NCBI RefSeq assembly: GCF_027484505.1
Contig: NZ_JAIXSV010000002.1
Location: forward strand, 1-37,186
Source of the DNA: Asticcacaulis sp.
GTDB lineage: Bacteria; Pseudomonadota; Alphaproteobacteria; Caulobacterales; Caulobacteraceae
Length of the DNA: 37,186 nucleotides
Direction: 5' to 3'
Both the position numbers and the translations under genes were made by a program. Positions 15,718-24,682 of this stretch are shown here, piece by piece. Numbering within the stretch: the stretch's first letter is position 1; each line of letters starts with the position of its first letter. The notes under the pieces were generated by a model. It did not search any database and had not been told where the DNA came from. It saw only the letters and a program-made list of their open reading frames with translations.

Positions 15718-16653
15718 ATGAGGGGCATGACTCACGATCCCCTTGCCCTCCCCGATGCCCCCAAAGCCAACTGGGTCGATCTCTATGCGCCCGCCCCTCT
15801 GCGCCCGTGGCTAAGGCTGGGGCGTTTCGACCGCCCCATCGGTATCTGGCTTTTGTTCCTGCCGGGTGCCATGGGACTGGTCTTCGGGGCTGCGAATCCG
15901 TTTTCGCTGGAGGTGCTGTATAAGCTGGGCCTGTTCGCTTTGGGCTCGGCTTTGATGCGTGGGGCCGGATGCGCCTACAATGACTTTGTGGATCGCGACT
16001 TCGATGCGCAGGTCGAGCGCACGCGCCTGCGACCCATCCCGTCGGGACAGATCAGCCCCAAACAGGCGCTGGGCTTCGTCGCCCTGTCCGCGCTGATCAG
16101 CCTTGTCATTCTTCTACAACTGGGCACGACCGCCATCTGGCTGGGGGTGGCGTCGCTGGGGCTGGTCGCCGCCTATCCCTTTATGAAGCGCATCACCTGG
16201 TGGCCGCAGGCGTGGCTGGGCCTGACCTTCAACTGGGGCTTCCTGATGGGCGTCGCCACCATGACGGGGACACTGAGCCTTGCCGCAGTCATCTTCTACG
16301 CCGGACTGATCTTCTGGACCCTGGGGTACGACACCATCTACGCCTATCAGGACATAGAAGACGACGCCATGATCGGCGTCAAATCCTCGGCTCGCGCCTT
16401 AGGGGCCAAAGGCAAAAGCGGTGTTTCAGTGTTTTACGCCGCCGCCGTGGCGCTGACCGGCGTCGGGGCCATACTCGGCGGCCTGAGCTGGCCGCTATAT
16501 GCCGGGCTTGCGGCTGTGTGTCTGCACCTGTTCTGGCAGGTCAACACCTTGCGAATCGACGACAACGCGCGTCTTCTGAAACTGTTCAAGGCGAATCGCG
16601 AAACCGGCCTGTTGTGGGTCGCGGCCATACTGATCGGCCACTGGTCAGTTTAA
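15718..16653 (+). CDS. ubiA: 4-hydroxybenzoate polyprenyltransferase
   Basis: This inner-membrane enzyme attaches the polyprenyl tail to 4-hydroxybenzoate in ubiquinone synthesis. The protein has 311 residues, with the first Asp-rich motif NDFVDRDFD at 88-96 and the second as YAYQDIEDD. Both are required for Mg-prenyl-diphosphate binding. LRPIPSGQIS and GVKSSARALG are further UbiA landmarks, with seven to nine membrane helices. ATG 15718 is preceded by AAAGG; a second ATG lies three codons later. It heads a tight plus-strand gene cluster. Confidence 0.95.
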   Translation: MRGMTHDPLALPDAPKANWVDLYAPAPLRPWLRLGRFDRPIGIWLLFLPGAMGLVFGAANPFSLEVLYKLGLFALGSALMRGAGCAYNDFVDRDFDAQVERTRLRPIPSGQISPKQALGFVALSALISLVILLQLGTTAIWLGVASLGLVAAYPFMKRITWWPQAWLGLTFNWGFLMGVATMTGTLSLAAVIFYAGLIFWTLGYDTIYAYQDIEDDAMIGVKSSARALGAKGKSGVSVFYAAAVALTGVGAILGGLSWPLYAGLAAVCLHLFWQVNTLRIDDNARLLKLFKANRETGLLWVAAILIGHWSV

Positions 16654-16680
16654 TCAGTAAGCGACCCTAAGGAGTTAGAC

Positions 16681-17478
16681 ATGCGGATGAGACCGCACCT
16701 GCTGATCACGGTCGCGTTTTGCGCGCTGACGCTGGCGTCGTGCTCGCGCAAGGACGAGGCGCGCAAAGATGAAGGTCCCTCGGTTGCCGAGGCGCCGCTT
16801 GAGTTTGCGCAGACGACCCCGGACGCCGAGGTCAAGCTGACCTTCCCCAAAGCGATCAAGGCCTTCCCGGACCTGCACAACCGCCTCTATTCCGAAGGCC
16901 AGAGCGAGCTGAAGGCCTTTGGCGATCAGGCCGCCAAGGACCGCAAGGAACTGAGCGCTGCCGGTTCCGAGCCGCCGCCCTATTTCCGTTCGATCACCTG
17001 GACCCTGCCGGCGCAATCCGAGCATCTGGCCTCGCTCTATGCCGAGCAGTCGGAATTTACCGGTGGCGCGCACCCCAACGCCAATTATCAGAGCGTGCTG
17101 TGGGACAAGACCGCCAAACAGGCCATCGACGCGCGCCTGTTGTTCGCGCCCAATGCCGACCTCGCTGCGGCTGACGCCTTCCTGTGCCGCCAGATCGAGG
17201 CCGAGCGGTCGCGCCGCAATCAGACTCCGACGACGCAGACCGCCACAGGTTTTACCTGCCCCAAACTGATCGACAGCCATCTGGCGCTGGTGGCTTCGAC
17301 CACCTCTGGCAAGATCGGCGCGATTGAGGCCCTGTTCGCCCCCTATGAGGTCGGCCCCTATGCCGAAGGGGCCTATCAGATCCGCGTGCCGCAGGCGGTG
17401 CTGCGCGGCCTGATCAGCCCCGCCTATACGGCGGATTTTGCGGGGGAACCCGTGCCAGCCCCCGCGGCCACTCAATGA
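16681..17478 (+). CDS. DUF3298/PdaC-type lipoprotein
   Basis: The 265-residue protein has a lipoprotein signal ending in the lipobox LASC (cleavage before Cys at about 21), followed by a charged linker. The C-terminal half carries the DUF3298/RsiV-like pattern SLYAEQSEFTGGAHPNANYQSVLWD. This domain is found in PdaC, RsiV and other envelope proteins; RsiV binds lysozyme with it. Here it may be a periplasmic sensor or inhibitor, but no function is established. AAGGAG precedes the ATG. It lies 27 bases after ubiA and overlaps the next gene by ATGA. Confidence 0.82.
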   Translation: MRMRPHLLITVAFCALTLASCSRKDEARKDEGPSVAEAPLEFAQTTPDAEVKLTFPKAIKAFPDLHNRLYSEGQSELKAFGDQAAKDRKELSAAGSEPPPYFRSITWTLPAQSEHLASLYAEQSEFTGGAHPNANYQSVLWDKTAKQAIDARLLFAPNADLAAADAFLCRQIEAERSRRNQTPTTQTATGFTCPKLIDSHLALVASTTSGKIGAIEALFAPYEVGPYAEGAYQIRVPQAVLRGLISPAYTADFAGEPVPAPAATQ

Positions 17479-18119
17479 GCGAACCGGCGGGGTTTATCCG
17501 CGCCCACACCACCCCTCTGCCGGTCCCCTCCCTGCCCGACCTGAGCCTGTATCAGGCAGCGGAGGTGACGGCCCTTTGGCAAATGACCGAGGCCGAGCTG
17601 GCGCAAAATGGTGTGGCCCCGCCCTTCTGGGCCTTTCCGTGGGCTGGCGGTCAGGCGCTTGGCCTGTGGCTTAGGGAAAACCCGCACGTCGTCCAGAACA
17701 AACGCGTGCTCGATCTGGCCTGCGGGTCCGGACTGGTTGGCATAGTGGCGGCGAAGCTGGGGGCTGTGCAGGTCATCGCCAATGATATAGACCCGTTCGC
17801 CGGGGCTGCCGTGGCGCTCAATGCGGCGCTGAACGACGTGGATATTATCTATGACGGCGCTGACCGGCTATCGGGCGAACCTCCCGCCGTCGATGTTATT
17901 CTGGCTGGGGATATCTGCTACGAAAAGTCGATGACCGTCGCCATGCTGACATTTCTGCGCAATGGCCGGGCGCAGGGTATCGCCGTCTATGTCGGTGACC
18001 CGCACCGCAGCTATTTCCCCGGCGAAGGGTTTACGCGGCTGGCCACCTTCGACATTCACACCGACACCCAAATCGAAGACCGCGCGGTAAAACCCGCCAG
18101 CGTCTGGAGCCTGATATGA
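17475..18119 (+). CDS. Class I SAM methyltransferase, ETF-beta lysine methyltransferase-like
   Basis: The cytoplasmic enzyme has 214 residues. The N-terminal PPFWAFPWAGGQALGLWLREN is characteristic of the ETFBKMT/PrmA-like protein lysine methyltransferases. SAM motif I is VLDLACGSGLVGIVAAKLG, followed by an acidic motif II (ANDIDPFA) and DVILAGDICYE. The likely substrate is a protein lysine, possibly the electron-transfer flavoprotein beta subunit, by family analogy only. The start overlaps the upstream stop (ATGA) and its stop overlaps the next start in the same way, so the three genes are coupled. Confidence 0.85.
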   Translation: MSEPAGFIRAHTTPLPVPSLPDLSLYQAAEVTALWQMTEAELAQNGVAPPFWAFPWAGGQALGLWLRENPHVVQNKRVLDLACGSGLVGIVAAKLGAVQVIANDIDPFAGAAVALNAALNDVDIIYDGADRLSGEPPAVDVILAGDICYEKSMTVAMLTFLRNGRAQGIAVYVGDPHRSYFPGEGFTRLATFDIHTDTQIEDRAVKPASVWSLI

Positions 18120-18454
18120 GCAAACATCACAAGATCGACTATGTCGAATGGCAGGCCACCGCCCTGCCCGAAACCAAAGCCTTCTATCATCAGGCGTTTG
18201 GCTGGAATTTCATTGATTACGGCCCAACCTATGCCGCCCTGTCCGAAGCCGGTCTGGACGGCGGTTTCGACGCCGATAACGGGCCTGCCAAGCCGCTGGT
18301 TATCCTCTATTCTGAAGACCTCGAAGCGTCGCGCGACACAGTTGTAGGCGCAGGCGGACACCTGACGCAGGACATCTTCAGCTTCCCCGGTGGCAGGCGT
18401 TTTCATTTCACCGATCCGTCGGGCAATGAACTGGGTGTGTGGAGCGACAAATAG
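18116..18454 (+). CDS. VOC (glyoxalase/bleomycin-resistance fold) protein
   Basis: The 112-residue single-domain protein has the VOC pattern: YVEWQATALPETKAFYHQAFGW at the start, and GGRRFHFTDPSGNELGVWS at the end with the usual penultimate Glu. It may be a metal-dependent lyase or isomerase, or a binding protein. The substrate cannot be predicted. It is coupled by ATGA overlap to the methyltransferase. Confidence 0.9.
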   Translation: MSKHHKIDYVEWQATALPETKAFYHQAFGWNFIDYGPTYAALSEAGLDGGFDADNGPAKPLVILYSEDLEASRDTVVGAGGHLTQDIFSFPGGRRFHFTDPSGNELGVWSDK

Positions 18455-18514
18455 GGGTTGCCGCCCCTGCCCCGGCTTGCCATAAGGGCCGGGGCCCCAC
18501 TCGCGCGTATTGAA

Positions 18515-20104
18515 ATGACCGACACCCTGCTTGCCGACGTCAAAACCCGCTGGACGCAAATCCGCCGCGGCAAATGGGGCGACGACTCTCTGATGCAGGC
18601 TCTGGGGCGCGAACCCGTGATGCGCTGGCTTATGGGGTTTGCCGTCCTCTGTCTGGCCTGCTTCAACTTTGCGCGCGACCTCAATGATCCGCCCAATGCC
18701 TTCTGGGACGAAAGTTACTACGTCACGGCATTGGAACGCTATGAAGGCCACATCGCCTCCTACGCCTCGCATCCGCCTCTGGGCTTCATGCTGATGAAGG
18801 TCGGCCGCGACCTTGTCGGAGACGCTAAAAACGCCGACAGCCGTTTTCTGGCTGAGGTCAAAAAGACCGACACCCGCAAAATCCCCAAAGGCTACAGCTT
18901 TACCGGCGTGCGCCTGATGGGGGGCCTGTTTGGCGCGGCCGGGGCCGTTCTGTTCTATCTGATCTGCCTGACGATTACCCGCGAAGCCTTTTCCGCCGCC
19001 ATCTTCAGCCTGCTCTACGTGTTTGAAAACGCGCTGATTGTGCATTTTCGCGCCGGGCATCTTGATCCGTTCCAGATTACCTTTGCGCTGGGGGGCATAC
19101 TGGTGTGGTTACGCGCCTTCTGTGATCCGCAGAAGGACAGTTGGAAGCACGCGGCCCTGTTCGGGGCGCTGATCGGCCTGAGCTTTATGGTCAAGGTCAA
19201 TACGATCGTCCTACTGGCGCTTCCGGCCTTTACCGCCCTGCGCGACCTGATGCGCAGCCGCTGGCCGATGGACCGCGCGATCGGCCATATCGCCGCCAAG
19301 GCCGTGGCCGTTTCCGCCAGCTTTGCCGCTATCACCGTCTCGATCTTTGTGCTGCACACCGTGCTCAACCCGGTGGCACCGGATTTCAAAAGCGATGCCG
19401 GACGCAAGGATGCCCCCTTTATCACTGAGCCTTATAAAGCCTGGCTGGAAAAGCGGCCCCCCCTGACACCGCAGGTGCTCTACGACGCTACAAACGGCTA
19501 TTTCCGCTTCATGAACAATGACTTCACCGGCATTGTCAAAACGGAAAAGAACGGGTCCAATCCGGCCTTGTGGCCGCTGATGCACAAGAACATCACCTAT
19601 CGCTGGGACGCCCATAATGGCCGCACCAGCTATGTGCAGATGGCGGGCAACCTGTTCAACTGGACGCTGGGCGGGCTGGCGCTGTTAGGCACGCTGCTGC
19701 TTCTGGCCCAGCGCGCCTTTCAAAAGAAGCCGTGGCTCGATACGCACGATATGGACATGGCGGCGGCCCTTATCGGCATGTGGGTCGTCTTCATGCTGAT
19801 CCACATCTGGCTCGGCACGCAGCGGGTCATGTATATCTACCACTATTTTGCGGGCCTGCTGCTCAGCTTCATGCTTCTGCCGCTCCTCTATCAGGTGCTG
19901 AAAAGCCGCTTTGCCTGGATCGAAAAGCACAAGGATTACGTGCTGGGGGTGGTCTGTATCGGGGCTGCGGCGGGCTTTATGTGGATTGCCCCGCTGACCT
20001 ACCATCAACCCTTGACTCGCGCCGCCTGTGAAGCGCGCAATGTGCCTTTCAAGATGGTGCCCTGCCAGCCCCGGCTGAAACCGACCCCTTCTCCCTCATC
20101 TTAA
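18515..20104 (+). CDS. PMT-family (GT-C) membrane glycosyltransferase
   Basis: The protein has about 529 residues and multiple membrane helices. Early in the protein, DESYYV and later HPPLGFMLMKVG match the first periplasmic loop of dolichyl-phosphate-mannose protein mannosyltransferases, where the Asp-Glu pair is catalytic. RVMYIYHYFAGLLLSF near the end matches the PMT C-terminal four-helix region. It would transfer a sugar from a polyprenyl-phosphate donor to protein or envelope glycan in the periplasm. The start is uncertain: ATG 18515 has a weak ribosome binding site, and an in-frame TTG at 18458 lies three bases after the VOC stop. Confidence 0.82.
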   Translation: MTDTLLADVKTRWTQIRRGKWGDDSLMQALGREPVMRWLMGFAVLCLACFNFARDLNDPPNAFWDESYYVTALERYEGHIASYASHPPLGFMLMKVGRDLVGDAKNADSRFLAEVKKTDTRKIPKGYSFTGVRLMGGLFGAAGAVLFYLICLTITREAFSAAIFSLLYVFENALIVHFRAGHLDPFQITFALGGILVWLRAFCDPQKDSWKHAALFGALIGLSFMVKVNTIVLLALPAFTALRDLMRSRWPMDRAIGHIAAKAVAVSASFAAITVSIFVLHTVLNPVAPDFKSDAGRKDAPFITEPYKAWLEKRPPLTPQVLYDATNGYFRFMNNDFTGIVKTEKNGSNPALWPLMHKNITYRWDAHNGRTSYVQMAGNLFNWTLGGLALLGTLLLLAQRAFQKKPWLDTHDMDMAAALIGMWVVFMLIHIWLGTQRVMYIYHYFAGLLLSFMLLPLLYQVLKSRFAWIEKHKDYVLGVVCIGAAAGFMWIAPLTYHQPLTRAACEARNVPFKMVPCQPRLKPTPSPSS

Positions 20105-20156
20105 GCGCGTACCGTCTTCAAAAGGCCCCAAAGCCTGATAAGGTCATCTGCGTATA

Positions 20157-20190
20157 GAGCGGAATGATTTTCACTAGAATCATTCCGCTC
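20157..20190. repeat. 13-bp perfect hairpin
   Basis: GAGCGGAATGATT and AATCATTCCGCTC pair perfectly around an 8-base loop in the 201-base gap after the glycosyltransferase. The GAGCGG...CCGCTC ends recall the other intergenic palindromes of the window. No T-run follows, so it is not a clear terminator. Confidence 0.75.
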
Positions 20191-20253
20191 AAGCCGGCAT
20201 TGAGGCGGCGGCCAAGGTGGCAAAGCCACCGCCCGGCGAGGGGCGAAACAAAA

Positions 20254-20295
20254 TCTAGATCATTATGTTTCTACCAGAAATCATAATGATCTAGA
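20254..20295. repeat. Long hairpin abutting the M16 gene ribosome binding site
   Basis: TCTAGATCATTATG (20254-20267) and CATAATGATCTAGA (20282-20295) are perfect 14-bp arms, and TTTCT/AGAAA in the loop can extend the stem. The right arm ends where AGGAG (20295-20299) begins. In RNA the hairpin could control access to the ribosome binding site; in DNA it could be an operator. Confidence 0.7.
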
Positions 20296-20305
20296 GGAGC
20301 GACGG

Positions 20306-23170
20306 ATGACACTGAAGGCTTTGGCATTAGGCGTAATGCTGGCGGTTGGGCTGAGTGGCGCGGCGATGGCCGAGCCCCTGAAAGCTGGAGCGCCGGGTGC
20401 GCAGTTCGCCCACCTCTATTCCGACCTGCCCGTTGATCCGCAGGCGCGCTTTGGTCGCCTGTCTAATGGCATGACCTATGTGCTTTATCCCAACGCCGCT
20501 CAGCCGGGCAAGGTGGTGATGCGTCTGCGCATCGGGGCCGGGCCGCTGGACGAAGCCGACGAAGAAAGCGGCATTTCCTACCTCATCACCTTCATGGCCT
20601 TTTCCGGCTCGACCCACTATCCCGACGGCGACCTGTTCCGGCAGCTTGAACGTCAGGGCATCCAGATGGGGGCGGGTCAGCAGACCCTGACCGAGGAAGG
20701 CGAAACCAGCTATCAGATCGCTCTGCCGCGCAATGATGCGGCGACACTGGATACCGGATTCACGGTGATGTCGGACATGGCCTTCGGTTTGACCTTCCCC
20801 GAAACGGCCGATCAGCGCGACCGCGCGCTGGTGGTCACGCAACTGAACAATGCCGATCAGCCGGTGCAGCACCGGTATGACGAGTGGCTGCGCACCGCCT
20901 TTGCCGGTCAACTCCTGCCGGAACGGCCGCAAAAAGGTCTGCGCGACATCGTGCTCTACACGCCGCGCGAACAGGTCCGCCGCTTCTACGACACCTTCTA
21001 TCGTCCCGACCGCGCCACCCTGATCATTGTGGGCGATATCGACGCCGCCGCGCTGGAAAAGCGTATCGAAAAGACCTTCGGGGCCTGGAAGGCCAGGACC
21101 CCGGCCCCGGCGGCGCGCGATGCCGGCGCCTACTCACCCAAAGGGCCGCGCGGCACCACCTATTTCGAGCCCGGCCTGCCGGAGATCATCGACATCGCCT
21201 GGCTCAAACACGCCGAAACGCGCTTTCAGAACCGCGAGGCGGTGCGCGACATGATGCGTGAGCATCTGGCGCTGGCGGCGCTCGACAACCGGCTGGAGCG
21301 CGTCGCCGCCCGCCCGGACAGCGCCTTTGCCCGCGCCGGTCTCAACCGTCAGTCCTTTCAGCGCACCGGCGAAAGCCTCAGCCTGATGGTCATGCCCAAA
21401 CCCGGCGAAACGCAAAAGGCCCTCACAGAGGCGCTGACACTGGTGCGGCAGGTTGGCGAATACGGTTTCAGCGACGGGGAATTTGCCCGCGCCGCCGCTG
21501 ATTATGAAGCCGGACTGCGTCAGCGCGCTGACAGCGCCGCCACCCGCTCGAACGAGTGGATCGCCGACATGATCGCGGGGTCTATCGGTGATCGCTACGT
21601 GATCAATTCCCCGGCGCAGGATCTGCAATTCTATCTGGACCTGAAACCCGAACTGTCACGAGAAGCGGTCAACATCTATATGAAGGCGCTGATGCAGCGC
21701 GATGGCCCGCTGATCTCGGTCAGCGGCCCCGTCGCGGTGGCCGGACTGGATGCCGCAGCCCTCGAAAAGACCTATGCGGCGCTGGAAAAAGCACCAGTTG
21801 CGGCCCCGGAAGCCGAAACGGCCAAGGCCTGGGCCTATGCCGATTTCGGCGCACCCGTCGCGCCGGTCCGCACCGAACAGGATGCGGCGCTGGGGACGAC
21901 GCGCCTGACCTACGCCAATGGCGTCAAGGTGACGATCAAGCCGTCCAAGCTGCAAGCCGGGTCGGTGATGGTCAGTGTGCGCGCCCTGGGCGGGCTGAAG
22001 CGTTTGTCGCCCAAAACGCCCGATGCGGCCTTCGCCCTGAACTTCTACGACATTTTCCAGGGTGGCCTGAAAAACATGTCGGCCAGCGAGATCGAAGAAT
22101 CGCTGGCGGGCATGAATTTCGACCTTGCCTATCGCCTGACCGAAGACGCCGCCGTCCTGATGGGACAAAGCACGCCGCACGATTTTGCGCGCGAAATGCA
22201 GTTGCTGCGCGCCTTCTATTCGGACGCCGCCTTCGACCCCGCCTATCTGGAGCGTCTGCGCCATTCCATGCCCGCCTACTATACCTTCGCCTCGACCAAT
22301 CCGTCGGGAGTCATGGCCATGCACCTGCCACGGCTGGTCTATGATGGCGATGCGCGCCTGACGCCGATGTCACAGGCAGACATGCTGAGCCTCGGCAATG
22401 ACCGTATCGCCGCGCTGATCCGCAATTCGCTACGCGACACCCCGCTGGAAATCGTCATCGTCGGCGACATCACACCCGAACAGGCGCGCCCGGCGCTGGA
22501 TGCCACCTTTGGTGTCCTGCCGACCTTGCCCGCCCACTACACCCCCGCTCCTGACGGCGGCGAGACGGCCCGCTTCCCGACGACAGGCCTCTATAAGACC
22601 CTCTATCATCAGGGCAGCCCTGAACAGGCGTTGATGATGATCGCCTTCCCCACCACCGACCGCTATAGCGACCCGAAGACCGGTCTGGGCCTCGACCTGC
22701 TGGCTGAGGTCCTGAGCCTGCGCCATTATGAGGCCGGGCGCGCCGAAACCGGCACCACCTATGTGCCTCTGGCGCGACATGTGCCCTCCACAGGATTTAA
22801 GGGCTTCGGCTATCTGTCGGCCACGGTGCAACTCTATCCGGGGGCCGAAAGCAGTTTCTATACCGGCTTCCTCAGCCTGATCGACGGATTGAAAAGCGCG
22901 CCGGTGACCGATGACGAACTGCTGCGCGGGCGTCAGTTACTGCTGCGCCGCATGGCCGAAGAGGATCGCAATAACGGCTACTGGCTGGCGGCCCTGACCG
23001 GCATCGACGCCAATGCCGGTCAGCGCGACTATGTGCTGAAACGTCAGGACCTGCTGAACAGCCTCACCCCCGCCGACCTTCAGGACCTCGCCAAACGCTA
23101 TCTTGACCCGGCCAAGGCCTTGAAGACGGTGGTGTTACCTGTGCCGAAAGGCGACTCGAAGTCCTCATAA
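20306..23170 (+). CDS. M16-family protease homologue lacking zinc ligands (pseudoprotease)
   Basis: The protein has 954 residues with a signal peptide (cleaved after AMA, about residue 22), and so is periplasmic. Two M16 repeat halves follow the insulinase/pitrilysin plan: FGRLSNGMTYVLYPN, YDTFYRPDRATLIIVGDI, then LTYANGVKVTIKPSKL and TPLEIVIVGDITPEQA. At the HxxEH zinc site the sequence is Y92-L-I-T-F96 (ESGISYLITFMAFSGSTHYP), so both His and the Glu are gone. The downstream Glu ligand region reads RALVVTQLNN. Proteolysis by the usual mechanism is not expected. The frame is intact over 2.9 kb, so it is not a decaying pseudogene. It may bind peptides or chaperone an active M16 partner. Confidence 0.9.
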   Translation: MTLKALALGVMLAVGLSGAAMAEPLKAGAPGAQFAHLYSDLPVDPQARFGRLSNGMTYVLYPNAAQPGKVVMRLRIGAGPLDEADEESGISYLITFMAFSGSTHYPDGDLFRQLERQGIQMGAGQQTLTEEGETSYQIALPRNDAATLDTGFTVMSDMAFGLTFPETADQRDRALVVTQLNNADQPVQHRYDEWLRTAFAGQLLPERPQKGLRDIVLYTPREQVRRFYDTFYRPDRATLIIVGDIDAAALEKRIEKTFGAWKARTPAPAARDAGAYSPKGPRGTTYFEPGLPEIIDIAWLKHAETRFQNREAVRDMMREHLALAALDNRLERVAARPDSAFARAGLNRQSFQRTGESLSLMVMPKPGETQKALTEALTLVRQVGEYGFSDGEFARAAADYEAGLRQRADSAATRSNEWIADMIAGSIGDRYVINSPAQDLQFYLDLKPELSREAVNIYMKALMQRDGPLISVSGPVAVAGLDAAALEKTYAALEKAPVAAPEAETAKAWAYADFGAPVAPVRTEQDAALGTTRLTYANGVKVTIKPSKLQAGSVMVSVRALGGLKRLSPKTPDAAFALNFYDIFQGGLKNMSASEIEESLAGMNFDLAYRLTEDAAVLMGQSTPHDFAREMQLLRAFYSDAAFDPAYLERLRHSMPAYYTFASTNPSGVMAMHLPRLVYDGDARLTPMSQADMLSLGNDRIAALIRNSLRDTPLEIVIVGDITPEQARPALDATFGVLPTLPAHYTPAPDGGETARFPTTGLYKTLYHQGSPEQALMMIAFPTTDRYSDPKTGLGLDLLAEVLSLRHYEAGRAETGTTYVPLARHVPSTGFKGFGYLSATVQLYPGAESSFYTGFLSLIDGLKSAPVTDDELLRGRQLLLRRMAEEDRNNGYWLAALTGIDANAGQRDYVLKRQDLLNSLTPADLQDLAKRYLDPAKALKTVVLPVPKGDSKSS

Positions 23171-23249
23171 CGCTGGCACGCCATTTGAACCCTCACAGGC
23201 GAACCGTCCCGGAACGGCACGCTTACAGATAGAACGAGGGATAACTCAC

Positions 23250-23633
23250 ATGGCTAACGATATCGACCTGCACCTGGGCAAGCGTCTGCGCCGCCGCCGC
23301 CGCCTGCTGGGTCTGACCCAGCAGCAACTGGCGCTGGCTGTCGGCATCCGCTTCCAGCAAATCCAGAAATATGAGTGCGGGGCCAACCGCATCTCCGCCG
23401 CCCGCCTGTTCCAGCTCGCCAAGGCGCTGGAAACCCCCGTCACCTATTTCTACGACGGCCTTGAAGACAACACGACCGAAGTCGCCGCCGTGCAGAACGA
23501 AGGCATCGAAGTGTTTTCGCGCAAGGAAACGCTCGACCTCATTCAGGCCTATTACCGCCTGTCGGAGCGTCCGCGCCGCCGTCTGCTCGATCTGGCCAAG
23601 TCGCTGAACACCGAGACCGAAACCGCGGCGTAG
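23250..23633 (+). CDS. XRE-family helix-turn-helix regulator
   Basis: The 127-residue protein has a Cro/CI-type HTH at residues 8-65 (LGKRLRRRRRLLGLTQQQLALAVGIRFQQIQKYECGANR, split over two helices), typical of the alphaproteobacterial short XRE regulators. A helical C-terminal part (ETLDLIQAYYRLSERPRRRLLDLAKSL) probably mediates dimerisation. GAGGGATAA upstream is a good ribosome binding site. It lies 79 bases after the M16 gene on the same strand; its targets are unknown. Confidence 0.92.
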   Translation: MANDIDLHLGKRLRRRRRLLGLTQQQLALAVGIRFQQIQKYECGANRISAARLFQLAKALETPVTYFYDGLEDNTTEVAAVQNEGIEVFSRKETLDLIQAYYRLSERPRRRLLDLAKSLNTETETAA

Positions 23634-23638
23634 TCTTA

Positions 23639-23719
23639 ATACCAAGAGTCATTGAAAATGACTCTTGGTATGCCTTTCGAGAATTTTTCATGTCCCTGAC
23701 ACATATGAGAAATTCTCGA
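23639..23719. repeat. Two tandem hairpins after the XRE gene
   Basis: ATACCAAGAGTCATT (23639-23653) and its exact complement (23657-23671) form a 15-bp stem with a 3-base loop. TCGAGAATTT (23677-23686) and AAATTCTCGA (23710-23719) form a second 10-bp stem. The first could end the XRE transcript but has no T-run. Confidence 0.75.
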
Positions 23720-23828
23720 GTTTTCAACGGCCGGATGCGGTCAGCATCTTCGGCCGTTGGTATAAGTATTGAGTTCCGCCCGGCGGACGCCTACACATGC
23801 GACCGATTCAATGCGCGCAAGGTGGTCT

Positions 23829-24656
23829 ATGGCGTCCTCAGCCGAACTCGAAACTCTGGAAGCCTTTATCCTTCGTCTGGCGGAGGCAGCGGCGGGCGTG
23901 GCCCTGCCGCTGTTCCGTTCCGTCGAACTGGGTGAGGTGAGCAAACCCGGCCATTCGAGCGGTTTTGACCCGGTCACCGAAGCCGATAAGGGAGCCGAAC
24001 GCGCTATCCGCGCCCTGATCGAGGGAGAATATCCCGATCACGGCATTATCGGCGAAGAATACGGCACGGTGCGCGCCGAAGCCGACTATGTGTGGGTGCT
24101 CGACCCCATTGACGGGACGCGCGCCTTTATCTCCGGCCTGCCATTGTGGACCACGCTGATCGGTCTGCGCCACAAGGGCCGCCCGATTATGGGCGTCATC
24201 GCCCAGCCCTTTCTCAAGGAAATCTTCCTCGGCTCGCCTCTGGGCTCGCGTCTGATCACCCCCGCCGGATCGACACCGCTCAGGGTGCGCGACTGCGCGT
24301 CACTGAGTCAGGCCGTGCTGGCCACCACCGACCCCCACCTCTATTCGAACGACGAAGAACCGGCCTTCACCGCCTTGCGCAAAGCGGCCAAGCTGATGCG
24401 CTATGGCTGCGACGCCTACGCCTTCGCCATGGTGGCGCAGGGGACGATGGACGGCGCGCTGGAAACGGGGCTCAAGGCTTGGGACATCGACGCCATCATT
24501 CCGGTGATCGAAAACGCCGGGGGCGTGGTGACCGACTGGGCGGGCGCGCCCGTGGGTCCTTATGGTGGTCAGGTCATGGCCGCCGGTTCACGCGCTGTGC
24601 TTGAGGCCGCCATCGGCCACCTGTCGCCCGCTTCCAAGGACGCCGAGGCGCACTGA
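23829..24656 (+). CDS. hisN: Inositol-monophosphatase-family phosphatase, HisN-type histidinol-phosphatase
   Basis: The 275-residue Mg-dependent phosphatase has the metal-site motifs GEEYG, WVLDPIDGTRAF (DPIDGT) and LKAWDIDAIIPVIENAGG (WD). The overall length and the SGLPLWTTLIGL segment fit the HisN branch, which makes histidinol in histidine synthesis. Some relatives act on inositol phosphate or PAP, so the substrate is inferred. ATG 23829 is chosen because AAGGTGG lies before it; the frame is open to upstream ATGs at 23769 and 23811 with poor initiation context. Confidence 0.88.
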   Translation: MASSAELETLEAFILRLAEAAAGVALPLFRSVELGEVSKPGHSSGFDPVTEADKGAERAIRALIEGEYPDHGIIGEEYGTVRAEADYVWVLDPIDGTRAFISGLPLWTTLIGLRHKGRPIMGVIAQPFLKEIFLGSPLGSRLITPAGSTPLRVRDCASLSQAVLATTDPHLYSNDEEPAFTALRKAAKLMRYGCDAYAFAMVAQGTMDGALETGLKAWDIDAIIPVIENAGGVVTDWAGAPVGPYGGQVMAAGSRAVLEAAIGHLSPASKDAEAH

Positions 24657-24682
24657 TCAGGGTTTGGCGATTCCACTTAAAG

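Noticed and set aside
18056-19060. 334-codon minus-strand frame
   Set aside because: It overlaps three plus-strand genes with clear motifs and ribosome-coupled starts.
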